Assembly (NCBI GenBank): GCA_004210455.1
Contig: SEFA01000005.1
Span: forward strand, 1-64,000
DNA from: Rubrivivax sp.
Lineage (GTDB): Bacteria; Pseudomonadota; Gammaproteobacteria; Burkholderiales; Burkholderiaceae_C
Reading direction: 5' to 3'
Length of the DNA: 64,000 bases
The position numbers and the translations under genes were made by a program. The notes under the pieces were generated by a model. That model ran no database searches and had not been told where the DNA came from. It worked only from the letters and a program-made list of their open reading frames with translations. Of the stretch, positions 46,060-54,419 are shown in pieces. Every line of letters starts with the position of its first letter. The first letter of the stretch is position 1.

Positions 46060-46371
46060 CGCGAGCAGACGAGAGACTAGAGATCAGGCATTGACCAACA
46101 ACTGACCGTCTGATTACCGGTTCGTCAGCTTCGATGGCGATGGCGTCGGTCAGTCTCGGACGAGTCGAACATGTGACCTCGCATCAGAAATTTCTTGCTG
46201 CGTCCGCTGTGTCCTCAGCGACACGCCTGACGACCGTTTGGACCACCGTGCGCGAGCACGCACCCGCTCAATCGGTAGAACTCGTGGATTTCCCTTGCTC
46301 TTCTCCCTAGCCTGCGTCGTGCTTGAGGCGAATCGCGTCTCTATGCATCGACCATCGAATAGGAGAAGTTC
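46060..46371. other. divergent promoter region between envelope operon and porin
   Basis: This gap of about 310 bp holds no convincing gene. It must carry promoters for the porin and for the operon beginning with the Sel1-like gene. I could not fix their -10/-35 elements by eye. A site AGGAGAA precedes the porin ATG. Confidence 0.5.
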
Positions 46372-47418
46372 ATGAATAAGCCAGTCCTCTTGGCATTGGC
46401 ATGCAGCGCGCTTGCCGGCTCGGCCTTCGCGCAAACCTCGTCCGTGACGCTGTTCGGCGTCGCTGACGTTGCGGTCCGCCAGGTGAAGAACGGCAACGCG
46501 GGTACGGTCAAGGGCGTGACGTCCGGTGCCAACACGACTAGCCGGCTGGGCGTTCGTGGCGTTGAAGAACTGGGCGGCGGTCTGTCGGCTGGCTTCCACC
46601 TGGAGTCAGGCATCGATCTGGATACCGGTACCTCCAACGCGAGCAAGTACTGGAACCGCCGCTCGACGATCAGCCTGATGGGTGACTTCGGTGAGGTCCG
46701 CCTGGGCCGCGACACGACGCCGACCTACAACAACGCGCTAAATGATGAGTTCGGCATCGTGGGTGTGGGATCTCGTGGCATCTTTGTTTATGGCAGCGGC
46801 GCGAACCTGGGCAGTGGTGCAACCACGATCCAGCGTACAGACAACGGCGTGAGCTACTTCCTGCCGAAGAACCTGGGCGGCGTCTACGGTCAGTTCCATG
46901 TCGCCGCAGGCGAGGGGAACACCGTGGGCAACAAGTACTACGGCGGCCGCATCGGCTACGAAGACAAGAGCTTCCTGGTGGGCGGTGCCTACGGCACGAC
47001 GGATGTCGGCGCCAACCTGTCCAAGTTCAAGAACTACAACCTGCTGTTCAACTACAAGTCACCGTGGGGGGTCCTGCACACCCTGGTTGACGTGAAGAAG
47101 TGGGGCGAACGCAAGTCGACCGAGGTCTCGGTGGGCGCGACCATCCCGGTGACCGTCGGTCAGATCCGCGTGGGCTACACCAACGCCAACCGCTCCGGCG
47201 GCGCGGTTGGTTCTGGCTTCGCCGATGGCGACGACAGCACCCGTCTGGCGCTGGGATACGTCTACGACTTCTCGAAGCGCACGGCGCTCTACGGCACCGT
47301 GGCTCGCGTGACCAACAAGGGCGCCGCTCGCAGCTCCGTGCTGTACACGACGCCGGCGGGCATGCTGGGCGGCCAGAACTCCTCCGGCGCGGAAGTGGGG
47401 GTGCGCCATAGCTTCTAA
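46372..47418 (+). CDS. Gram-negative general porin (Burkholderiales type)
   Basis: The 348-residue outer-membrane trimeric porin has a signal peptide (to GSAFAQ), SSVTLFGVADVAV as first strand, the loop-3-type FGEVRLGRDTTPTYN, alternating beta strands and a C-terminal Phe (VGVRHSF), the assembly signal. The family forms 16-stranded diffusion pores. It ends in a strong intrinsic terminator 30 bp downstream. It is the only clearly non-metal gene in this part, divergent from the envelope operon. Confidence 0.93.
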   Translation: MNKPVLLALACSALAGSAFAQTSSVTLFGVADVAVRQVKNGNAGTVKGVTSGANTTSRLGVRGVEELGGGLSAGFHLESGIDLDTGTSNASKYWNRRSTISLMGDFGEVRLGRDTTPTYNNALNDEFGIVGVGSRGIFVYGSGANLGSGATTIQRTDNGVSYFLPKNLGGVYGQFHVAAGEGNTVGNKYYGGRIGYEDKSFLVGGAYGTTDVGANLSKFKNYNLLFNYKSPWGVLHTLVDVKKWGERKSTEVSVGATIPVTVGQIRVGYTNANRSGGAVGSGFADGDDSTRLALGYVYDFSKRTALYGTVARVTNKGAARSSVLYTTPAGMLGGQNSSGAEVGVRHSF

Positions 47419-47447
47419 GGCTAGGCTTTCTGCAAGGTAAAGGCGAA

Positions 47448-47476
47448 GGGGATGCGCATCGCGCATCCCCTTTTTT
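47448..47476 (+). terminator. rho-independent terminator of the porin gene
   Basis: GGGGATGCGC and GCGCATCCCC form a perfect 10-bp stem with loop ATC, followed by six T. Confidence 0.93.
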
Positions 47477-47524
47477 ATCGACCTACCATCTGGCTTTCAG
47501 AAGCAAATACCGAGCGGAGGTCTG

Positions 47525-47719
47525 ATGGACGAGGACTGGGTTTCGAACCTCGAAGTCGACTGCAACGAGTCCGGGCGTTTCGTGGCCGTGCTGGTGCTCA
47601 CGCCGCCGCCCGAACTAGGGCCGCCTATTCGCGTCCCGATCGAGGGGGAATACGACCACCCGGAGCCTGCCGAAGGTGCGGCGCTCGACGCCCTCGCCGC
47701 GATGACCCGAGGCGATTGA
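47525..47719 (+). CDS. small hypothetical acidic protein (64 aa)
   Basis: A short cytosolic protein of 64 residues, acidic, with VLVLTPPPELGPPIRVPIEG and ending LAAMTRGD. GGAGG lies four bases before the ATG, better than many genes here, and it follows the porin terminator, so it is an independent unit. No family recognised. Confidence 0.55.
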   Translation: MDEDWVSNLEVDCNESGRFVAVLVLTPPPELGPPIRVPIEGEYDHPEPAEGAALDALAAMTRGD

Positions 47720-47764
47720 ACCGGCCGCGTCGAACCTACAGGTCAGTCGCGAACTGATCAGTGA

Positions 47765-48235
47765 TCAGCCACGCCTTGTGGGCGACGCAGCGTTTGGCAG
47801 CGCAGCTGCCTGTTTGAACTCCGTGGCCTCATCATCCAGCGAGGCCATCGCCAGGGTGTACAGAATCGTGTTGCGAGCGAACTCAGCCTGCTCGCGCTCG
47901 ACCTCGACGGTGTTGCCATCGATGCTGTCTTGCAACGGCTGTCTGTAGCCTGCGAACGCCAGCGTGCTCGAGGGTATGAGCGGCACGTCCCGAGCCACCC
48001 CCGTTTCCTTGCCATCCTGGTCGGTCAGTTCCTCGGCCTGGCTTGAGGCCTTCAGGACGTCTGCAAACGAGATGTCGCGCGCCTTGTAGTTGGGCGTGTC
48101 AGCGTTGGCGATGTTGCTCGCCAGCATGGCTTGGCGCTTACCGCGAAATACCAGCGCCTGCGCCCGCCACTCATCTGAATCCTGCGCCTGCTTCGCCGTG
48201 GCGGCGCCGAACCTCGTGTCCTTGATCCCATCCAT
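47765..48235 (-). CDS. flgB: orphan FlgB-like flagellar rod protein
   Basis: The 156-residue protein has the FlgB core: the Asn-rich rod motif MLASNIANADTPNYKARDISFADVL in outline, and DGNTVEVEREQAEFARNTILYTLAM near the C-terminus. Proximal-rod FlgB is normally first in a flg operon with flgC; no other rod gene is here. The last 20 or so residues (after ASLDDEATEFKQAAALPN) do not resemble ordinary FlgB. ATG at 48235 has GGGGG upstream; the longer TTG start lies inside the czcE terminator. May be a captured gene. Confidence 0.8.
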   Translation of the reverse strand: MDGIKDTRFGAATAKQAQDSDEWRAQALVFRGKRQAMLASNIANADTPNYKARDISFADVLKASSQAEELTDQDGKETGVARDVPLIPSSTLAFAGYRQPLQDSIDGNTVEVEREQAEFARNTILYTLAMASLDDEATEFKQAAALPNAASPTRRG

Positions 48236-48245
48236 GGCATCCCCC

Positions 48246-48274
48246 AAAAAAGCGAAGCCGCTGGTGCGGCTTCG
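48246..48274 (-). terminator. rho-independent terminator after the second czcE
   Basis: Reverse-strand stem CGAAGCCGC/GCGGCTTCG (9 bp, loop ACCA) followed by C and six T. It sits between czcE and flgB, so flgB needs read-through or its own promoter. Confidence 0.9.
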
Positions 48275-48280
48275 TGGGTT

Positions 48281-48625
48281 TCAGGCTCGTTCGCCTTCGT
48301 TCTTGTCGACGTAGACCTTGAACGGCTTGCTCGCGAAGCCCGCCGGAGCGATCTTGGACAGATCTACCGCGCGGTGACCGACGACGTCGAACTTCCAGGC
48401 GAAGGTCTTGCCGCCTTGGCGAAACTGCACGGTCTGGCCGCATTCGATGTTGATGGCCTTGCGCGAATCGAGGTCTACGACGAAATCGGTCTTCTGACCT
48501 GCGAACGGCACGCCGTAGATGGAATTTCCGTTCATCAGGCGCTCGGTCGTCTGTGCTGCGACCGGCGCGTTCAGGCCGGCGAACAGGCTGGCAGCGACAG
48601 CGATCATGGCAACGGTTCGGTTCAT
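48281..48625 (-). CDS. czcE: CzcE-family periplasmic metal-binding protein (second copy)
   Basis: The 114-residue protein has a signal peptide (to APVAAQ) and the CzcE domain: YGVPFAGQKTDFVVDLDSRK, ECGQTVQFRQGGKTFAWKFD, HRAVDLSKIAPAGF and VYVDKNEGE. CzcE of Cupriavidus binds Cu(II) and other cations as a dimer in the periplasm. It is separated from the rest of the czc genes by two unrelated genes, and ends in a strong terminator. The other copy lies at 62158. Confidence 0.87.
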   Translation of the reverse strand: MNRTVAMIAVAASLFAGLNAPVAAQTTERLMNGNSIYGVPFAGQKTDFVVDLDSRKAINIECGQTVQFRQGGKTFAWKFDVVGHRAVDLSKIAPAGFASKPFKVYVDKNEGERA

Positions 48626-48849
48626 ACAGATCTCCTTGTTCCGGTGGAGCCGTGCTCAACAGGAGCACCTACCGCATCCACCATGAACAGCACTTTAGAA
48701 ATCTGTCGCTTTCAACGGACCTGTCGTAGTGATGACAAGTTTGTTAGCTCGCGCCCGCGGTGCGCCGCCGTTCTCCGTCCTTGGGACCAGACGCTGCGAG
48801 ATGAACAAGGCGGACATCCAGCGCAGAATGGAGCGACGGAGGTGCCAAG

Positions 48850-49416
48850 GTGAGCAGCAACATTGCATCGGGATACACGCCCGAACAGGACGACGTGCTG
48901 AAGACGCTGGGGTTGGCGGTGGTGGCGGGACAGGGCGTGGAACGCCTGATGAGCACCTGCCTGACGTTCGTTCTCCGGGACGAGCCGCTCATGTCGCCAG
49001 AGCAGCTTGATGGAATTCTGCGACGCCACAGCAAGGCGACCCTCGGCCAGCTATTGCGGATCTTGCGAGAGCGGGTGGACCTACACCCGACATTCGACGA
49101 GCGCTTCGAGCGATTTCTGGAGAGCCGCAACATCATCGCGCACCGCTTGTTCGACGTGCCGGGAGGCTTGGATCTTCATTCGGATGATGGGAGGAAGAAC
49201 CTGAAGGCCTTCTTGTTGCGCTTCATGGAAGATGGCCAAAGCCTTTCGATGATCTTCCTTGGCTTGATCCGAAGCTGGTCTCAACAGGTCGGCATCGACC
49301 TTCCCAGCGTAGACGCCCACGCCACGAAGGCCATGCTGGACCACGTCGATGAGAACGTGATCCCTCATCTGAGCACCCTCTTGAAGGAGAAGACCCCCGT
49401 CGCGGGCAGCGACTAG
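48850..49416 (+). CDS. hypothetical protein with HEPN-like RNxxxH motif
   Basis: The 188-residue all-helical protein contains ESRNIIAHRLFDVPGG near residue 95: Arg, polar Asn, three residues, His. That is the R-x4-H pattern of HEPN-fold RNases and related domains. Preceding segments (GVERLMSTCLTFVLRDEPL, FDERFERFLESRN) fit a helical bundle. GTG at 48850 has GGAGG upstream. It is a forward-strand gene within an otherwise reverse-strand czc block and converges on the gene at 49434. Function is not assigned. Confidence 0.6.
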   Translation: MSSNIASGYTPEQDDVLKTLGLAVVAGQGVERLMSTCLTFVLRDEPLMSPEQLDGILRRHSKATLGQLLRILRERVDLHPTFDERFERFLESRNIIAHRLFDVPGGLDLHSDDGRKNLKAFLLRFMEDGQSLSMIFLGLIRSWSQQVGIDLPSVDAHATKAMLDHVDENVIPHLSTLLKEKTPVAGSD

Positions 49417-49433
49417 TCTGCGTATCGCAAGGG

Positions 49434-49832
49434 TTACGCGCCTTCACTACGTAACGCGATGGCAATGTCTGCGTGCAGCTGATTGCCCAAATCTGAGAGC
49501 AGCCGCGTGGCGAGCTGCGCGCTTAGAGATAAGCGCGACTTGGATGCGAGCTGGACAAAGGGGCGAACAGACCTGGCCAGATCGTCGGACGCATCGAGCA
49601 CCTCCGAAAATGGACGATCCAGAAGGATCGTCAACATCAGAACTGAGCTCAACGACTTCATCGCCTCAGCTTGCCGCTTCAACGTGGCGACTTTGCAGTG
49701 CGCCAACATCGAAGGAAGCGCAAGGATCAGCTTGTCCAGATCCCGCAGCTCCCTCGTAACCCGAACGGCTGCCTGCTCGGACATGCGCAGTTCCGCGTGG
49801 GTGGCGCTCCCCGCTTCCTCAGACTTCATCAT
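49434..49832 (-). CDS. hypothetical helical protein
   Basis: The 132-residue product is all-helical without signal peptide or membrane segment (VTRELRDLDKLILALPSMLA, then LKRQAEAMKSLSSVLMLTIL and SLSAQLATRLLSDLGNQLHAD). No family recognised. It lies between czcS and the HEPN-like gene, converging on the latter with an 17-bp gap. It could be the last gene of the czcP-czcRS unit (121 bp gap) or a stand-alone gene. Confidence 0.55.
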   Translation of the reverse strand: MMKSEEAGSATHAELRMSEQAAVRVTRELRDLDKLILALPSMLAHCKVATLKRQAEAMKSLSSVLMLTILLDRPFSEVLDASDDLARSVRPFVQLASKSRLSLSAQLATRLLSDLGNQLHADIAIALRSEGA

Positions 49833-49953
49833 CGTTCAAATTCTTCCCCGGGCGCTAAAGGAACGCATGCCAGAGGGACGCCTGCGACTAGGCCAGCACT
49901 TCGGCCCCGTCGTGGCAGACAGACCTCCTCCGCCTCGGCAGCGTTTCGGCGAA

Positions 49954-51291
49954 TCAAGTGGGCACCGCGCCGGAAGAGATCGTGAAGCCGATGCGTGTCT
50001 TGCCGCCCACGGACGCTGCGGTCGCCTTGCCTCCATGCATTCGTGCAATTGCCGCGACGATGGAGAGCCCAAGGCCATGGTTCTTGCTGGCGCCGGTGCG
50101 GGAAGGGTCGACGCGGTAAAAACGGTCGAAGAGCCTTGGCAGGTGTTCCGCGGGGATCTCCGGACCCTCGTTGATCACGCCGATATAAATCTCTTTGCCG
50201 CGTGGCTCGATCTCGACCACCACCTCCGTCCCGCGGGTCGCATAGCGGCGAGCGTTACCCACCAGATTGGCGATCGCGCGCTGCAACAAGCCGGTGTCCA
50301 CGCTGGCTCGGGCACGCCCGCGCACGACGCCGCGAACGCCCGCTTCCTGCAGGGAGCCTTCGTGATAGTCCAGCACCTCTGCACAGAGTTCCGCCAATTC
50401 CGTGACCTCGTCGCGGCTGGCCTGAGCGCCTCGCTGTGCATTCGCAAGAAAGAGCATGTCCGCCACGATCCTGGCGATGCGACGAAGCTCCTCGAGATTG
50501 GAATGGAGCGTCTCCTTGAGCTCGTCGGGCGAGCGAGGGCGCCGGATCGCGAAGTCGCAGCTGTTGATGAGGATCGAGAGCGGGTTGTTCAGCTCGTGTG
50601 CGACATCAGCGTTGAACGACTCCATCTGCCTGTAGGCAATGGCGAGGCGATCAAGCAGATCGTTCGTTTGAGCGATGAGCGGCTGCAGTTCTTCGACCTG
50701 ATCGCGGCCGTCGAGCCGCAGCTCCAAACGATCCGCGCTCACTGCAGCGGTCTGTCTGACAAGTGCACGAAGGGGCGCGAGTTCGCGCCTGACCCCAAAA
50801 GCCGCCGCCGCCGAGAGCACCAGGGAGCCGCCGACAGCGGCGAAGCCGAGCGTCCATGCGAGCCGCAGGAGCAGCTCTTTGTCCTTGCTCTGGTCGAAGG
50901 CAAGCGACGCTGTCCCCGCGCCCCCCAGATCGGGAGGCAGCGGCACCGGGAATCGCTCGACCTTGACGTCGGCGCTCGCCGCGCGTTGCGGCGGAAGAAA
51001 GATGTGGCCCGAGTTGTCCGCCACGCTCAGCGTGAGCTCGTCGTGCCCAGCGAGAAAGTCGTTCAGCAGGTGCCGCACACTGTCCAGATCGTGTGCGCCA
51101 CGACCTTCCCTCAGGAGATGCTCAACGGCCTCGCGCTTCATGTCTAGGGTCTGGTTCTGGCGCTGATCGAGCGTCAGGAAGATCACCACGTAGACAGCCA
51201 CGCACACGACGCCGAGCCCCGCCATGGACTGCAGAGCAAGTCGACGAAGGAGCCGTGCCCGAAGGCTTCCCGCATGCATGGCGACGCTCAT
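49954..51291 (-). CDS. czcS: heavy-metal sensor histidine kinase CzcS
   Basis: The 445-residue membrane kinase has two helices (about 20-40 and 145-167), a periplasmic sensor loop, HAMP, H-box DVAHELNNPLSILI, N-box NLVGNARRYATRG and G-box NHGLGLSIVAAIARMHGG. The H-box has Asn-Asn after Leu where most OmpR-class kinases have Arg/Lys-Thr; the phospho-accepting His is intact. It is joined to czcR by an ATGA overlap and probably senses periplasmic Zn, Co or Cd. Confidence 0.9.
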   Translation of the reverse strand: MSVAMHAGSLRARLLRRLALQSMAGLGVVCVAVYVVIFLTLDQRQNQTLDMKREAVEHLLREGRGAHDLDSVRHLLNDFLAGHDELTLSVADNSGHIFLPPQRAASADVKVERFPVPLPPDLGGAGTASLAFDQSKDKELLLRLAWTLGFAAVGGSLVLSAAAAFGVRRELAPLRALVRQTAAVSADRLELRLDGRDQVEELQPLIAQTNDLLDRLAIAYRQMESFNADVAHELNNPLSILINSCDFAIRRPRSPDELKETLHSNLEELRRIARIVADMLFLANAQRGAQASRDEVTELAELCAEVLDYHEGSLQEAGVRGVVRGRARASVDTGLLQRAIANLVGNARRYATRGTEVVVEIEPRGKEIYIGVINEGPEIPAEHLPRLFDRFYRVDPSRTGASKNHGLGLSIVAAIARMHGGKATAASVGGKTRIGFTISSGAVPT

Positions 51292-51974
51292 GCGGGCCGG
51301 TCTTCGATGACGTACCCCATCCCACGCACGGTGTGGATCAGGGCCCGATCGAACGGCTGATCAATCTTCACGCGCAGTCGGCGTATAGCCACCTCGACCA
51401 CATTGGTGTCACTGTCGAAGTTCATGTCCCAGACCTGCTCCGCGATCTCTGTCCTGGACAGCACCTCGCCTTTTCGACGCATCAACAGCGCGAGGAGACC
51501 AAACTCCTTGGTGGTGAGGTCAATCCGCTGACCGGCGCGGCTGACCTTGCGACGGATGGGGTCCACCTCCAGATCGGCCACCCGGTACACGGACTCCTCG
51601 GTCACTTGTCGACCGCCCGTGCGCCGGCGCAGGAGAACCTGAACCCGGGCCACGAGTTCGGAGAACGCGTAGGGCTTGGTGAGGTAGTCGTCAGCGCCGC
51701 TTTGCAGGCCCTTGACGCGATCTTCGACGCGCGAGCGTGCCGTGACCATCAGGATGGGAACATCGCTGCTCTGACGGATCGCGCTCAGCATGGCGAGCCC
51801 ATCAATGCCCGGCAACTGCCCGTCAAGGATGAGCAAGTCGTAGTTGTTGACCGAGGCCATGTGCAGTCCGTCGACGCCGTTGTGGGCGACCTCCACGGAG
51901 TAGCCTTCCTCGGTGAGGCCCTTGCGAAGGTACTCAGCGGCCTTTTCCTCGTCCTCGACGATCAAAAGTTTCAT
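51288..51974 (-). CDS. czcR: heavy-metal response regulator CzcR
   Basis: The 228-residue OmpR-family regulator has receiver residues EDE (LLIVEDEEKAAEYL), Asp in LLILDGQLPG, Thr in MVTARS and Lys in LTKPYAF, then a winged-helix effector ending VKIDQPFDRALIHTVRGMGYVIED. It starts 28 bp after czcP, so it is probably co-transcribed with the czc export genes. Related to but distinct from CopR at 28930. Confidence 0.93.
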   Translation of the reverse strand: MKLLIVEDEEKAAEYLRKGLTEEGYSVEVAHNGVDGLHMASVNNYDLLILDGQLPGIDGLAMLSAIRQSSDVPILMVTARSRVEDRVKGLQSGADDYLTKPYAFSELVARVQVLLRRRTGGRQVTEESVYRVADLEVDPIRRKVSRAGQRIDLTTKEFGLLALLMRRKGEVLSRTEIAEQVWDMNFDSDTNVVEVAIRRLRVKIDQPFDRALIHTVRGMGYVIEDRPA

Positions 51975-52002
51975 GGGCGGATCTCGTTGTTGTTCGTCGA
52001 TC

Positions 52003-54123
52003 TCATGCGTCCGACGCCTTCTGGTCGCCGTAGGCGAGCAGGCGAAGCGCGTTGATGACCACGATGAGGGTGGAACCCTCGTGGAACAGGACCGCGGTGC
52101 CGATATTCAAGCCGAAGAGCGTGGCCGGAATCAAGACCGCCACGACGCCCAGGGAGACCCACAGGTTCTGCCGGATGACGCCGCTCGCCCTGCGGGAGAG
52201 TCCGACCACGAACGGAAGCTTCGAGAGATCGTCCGCCATCAAGGCCACGTCAGCCGTTTCCAACGCCACGTCCGATCCGGCCGCGCCCATGGCAATTCCG
52301 ACCGTTGCACTGGCCATGGCCGGAGCATCGTTGACGCCGTCCCCGACCATCGCCACCTTGCCCTCATTGGCGCTGAGCTGCTTGATGAAGCCGACCTTGT
52401 CGTCCGGCATCAACTCCCCCTTAGCCTCGCTCAGGCCGACGGACTTTGCCACCGCGTCGGCAACCCGCTGGTTGTCCCCCGAGATCATGATCAAGTCCTT
52501 GACCCCAAGCTTCTGAAGCTTGCTCATCACGTCCGCGGCGGCCGGGCGCGGCGTGTCCATGACGCCAATGACACCCAGGAAGCGCGCTCCGCGCTTGACG
52601 ATCATCGTTGTGCGGCCCTTCTCGATCAGGTGCTGATCGATGCCCGCGACTTCCGGCGGCAGGCCGCCAACATCTTCCACGAAGAGCTTGGCCTTGCCAA
52701 TCCAGACGTCGTCGGCGCCGATCCGTCCCGTGACTCCCTTGCCGGTGACGCTGTGAACATCTTCCGCGTTCAAGGGCTGATCCGTCCCCTGCATCCGCTC
52801 TTTCGCGCCGGACACGATGGCGGCTGCCAGCGGGTGATCGCTGTGAATTTCGATGGCGACAGCCACGGCCAGCAGTTCATCCTGATCAACGCCAGGCGCA
52901 GCCTGGACATCCACGAGCTTGGGTTTGCCTTCCGTGAGCGTGCCCGTCTTATCGAACGCGATCGCGGTCAAGACGCCCAAGTTCTCCAGCGGCGCACCGC
53001 CCTTGATGAGAACGCCGCCACGCGCCGCCCGTGCAACGCCGCTCAGAACGGCACTTGGAACCGAGATGGCAAGCGCACATGGGCTAGCAGCCACCAGCAC
53101 CGCCATCGCCCGATAGAACGTCGCACTGAACGGCTCGTCGATGATGAAACCCGCGAACAACAGCGCGCCGACGAAGCCCAGCACCGTTGGTACGAAGATG
53201 CGTTCGAACCTCGCCGTGAACGACTGGGTGGGGGACTGCTGCTGCTGCGCCTCGGTCACCATCTTCACGACACGCGCCATGGTGGACTCAGTGGATCGTT
53301 TGGCGACCATCACCTCCAGTGACCCGGAGCCGTTGATCGTGCCGGCAAACACGCGGCTCGTTGCCGCGACGCGATCGAACGCGGCAAGCGCCTGCTGCGC
53401 GTCTTCCACGGGCTGCTTCTCCACGGGAATACTCTCCCCGGTGACAGGCGCCTGGTTCACGCTGGACTTGCCCATGATCACAAAGCCGTCGGCCGGCATC
53501 CGCTCGTTTGGCTTGATCACCACGATGTCACCGGGTTCCAGTTCGGCGATTGGTACCTCCTGCGTCGTGCCGTCACGCTTGCGAAGCGCGGTCTCGGGCG
53601 CCAGCTTGGACAACGCCTCAATCGCCCGTCTTGCGCGGCCCATCGCGTAGTGCTCAAGCGAATGTCCGAGACTGAAGAGGAACAGCAGCAAGGCGCCTTC
53701 AGCCCATTCGCCGAGCGCGGCCGCGCCGGTAGCGGCAACGAGCATCAGCGTGTCGATCTCGAAGCGCCGCTTCCGGATGTTCTCCACCGCCTCGCGCAGC
53801 GTGAAGAAGCCGCCGAAGACGTAAGCCACAACGTACAGGCTCGTCTCCAGCGTGGACGAGAGCAGTTGATACTTGCCGAGCAGCCACCCCGCCAGCAACA
53901 GCGCGCCGCACAGCAACGAGAAGATCAACTCCGTGTTGCTGCCGAAGATGCCGCCCTCATGGCCATGATCGTGATCGCCGTGGTCTTCGGCGGCCTCGTT
54001 CCCGTGGTCATGCTTCTCGCCCTTCACATGCTTGTGATCCGGCGACGGAGAAGTCGACGCGCTAGGCGTGTCGGACTCCAGCGACTGGGACTTGGCCTGT
54101 TCAGAATTTTTTGGTTCAGCCAT
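52003..54123 (-). CDS. czcP: PIB-4-type P-type ATPase CzcP
   Basis: The 706-residue pump has a His/Asp-rich N-terminus (HKHVKGEKHDHGNEAAEDHG, HDHGHEGG) and no HMA domain. The membrane metal site is SPC (AASPCALAISVPS) rather than CPC, the mark of PIB-4 ATPases such as CzcP, which export Zn, Cd or Co. [35 protein letters not shown] and GDGVNDAPAMASATVG complete the core. ATG at 54123 has GGAGAACC upstream; an ATG eight codons earlier has no site. Confidence 0.92.
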   Translation of the reverse strand: MAEPKNSEQAKSQSLESDTPSASTSPSPDHKHVKGEKHDHGNEAAEDHGDHDHGHEGGIFGSNTELIFSLLCGALLLAGWLLGKYQLLSSTLETSLYVVAYVFGGFFTLREAVENIRKRRFEIDTLMLVAATGAAALGEWAEGALLLFLFSLGHSLEHYAMGRARRAIEALSKLAPETALRKRDGTTQEVPIAELEPGDIVVIKPNERMPADGFVIMGKSSVNQAPVTGESIPVEKQPVEDAQQALAAFDRVAATSRVFAGTINGSGSLEVMVAKRSTESTMARVVKMVTEAQQQQSPTQSFTARFERIFVPTVLGFVGALLFAGFIIDEPFSATFYRAMAVLVAASPCALAISVPSAVLSGVARAARGGVLIKGGAPLENLGVLTAIAFDKTGTLTEGKPKLVDVQAAPGVDQDELLAVAVAIEIHSDHPLAAAIVSGAKERMQGTDQPLNAEDVHSVTGKGVTGRIGADDVWIGKAKLFVEDVGGLPPEVAGIDQHLIEKGRTTMIVKRGARFLGVIGVMDTPRPAAADVMSKLQKLGVKDLIMISGDNQRVADAVAKSVGLSEAKGELMPDDKVGFIKQLSANEGKVAMVGDGVNDAPAMASATVGIAMGAAGSDVALETADVALMADDLSKLPFVVGLSRRASGVIRQNLWVSLGVVAVLIPATLFGLNIGTAVLFHEGSTLIVVINALRLLAYGDQKASDA

Positions 54124-54162
54124 CTGGTTCTCCGGCTTTAAGTGCATGGGGGCGTCAGCGAC

Positions 54163-54345
54163 CTACCGCCGCTTCTTCCTGGACCTCTTCGCAAGCCGCT
54201 CGGCTCTTCTCGCTGCACGACGATCCTTCAGCGACATGTAGTCCCGGATCGAGGTGTAGGTCAGGTACACGAGCGCGACTCCCCAGCCGACGATGGCCAG
54301 GTACTTGAACATCACATGGAGGGTTTCGTGAGAGCCCGAGCTCAT
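54163..54345 (-). CDS. small single-helix membrane protein (60 aa)
   Basis: A 60-residue product has one predicted membrane helix (MFKYLAIVGWGVALVYLTYT) and a very basic tail (SLKDRRAARRAERLAKRSRK). It lies between czcD and czcP on the same strand, with 40 bp to czcP, so probably in the operon. ATG 54312 is an alternative start. No family recognised; it might regulate or stabilise a neighbouring transporter. Confidence 0.5.
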   Translation of the reverse strand: MSSGSHETLHVMFKYLAIVGWGVALVYLTYTSIRDYMSLKDRRAARRAERLAKRSRKKRR

Positions 54346-54419
54346 CTGAGACTTTCGCTCGCGAACGCTCCGCCCGGGCTCATACCGATGACCCAAGCCA
54401 AGCATCCGCATTCCTAGAT

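Noticed and set aside
40867-48235. A flagellar gene cluster
   Set aside because: Only motA and flgB are present, 6 kb apart and without motB, flgC or other rod genes, so no flagellar operon exists here.
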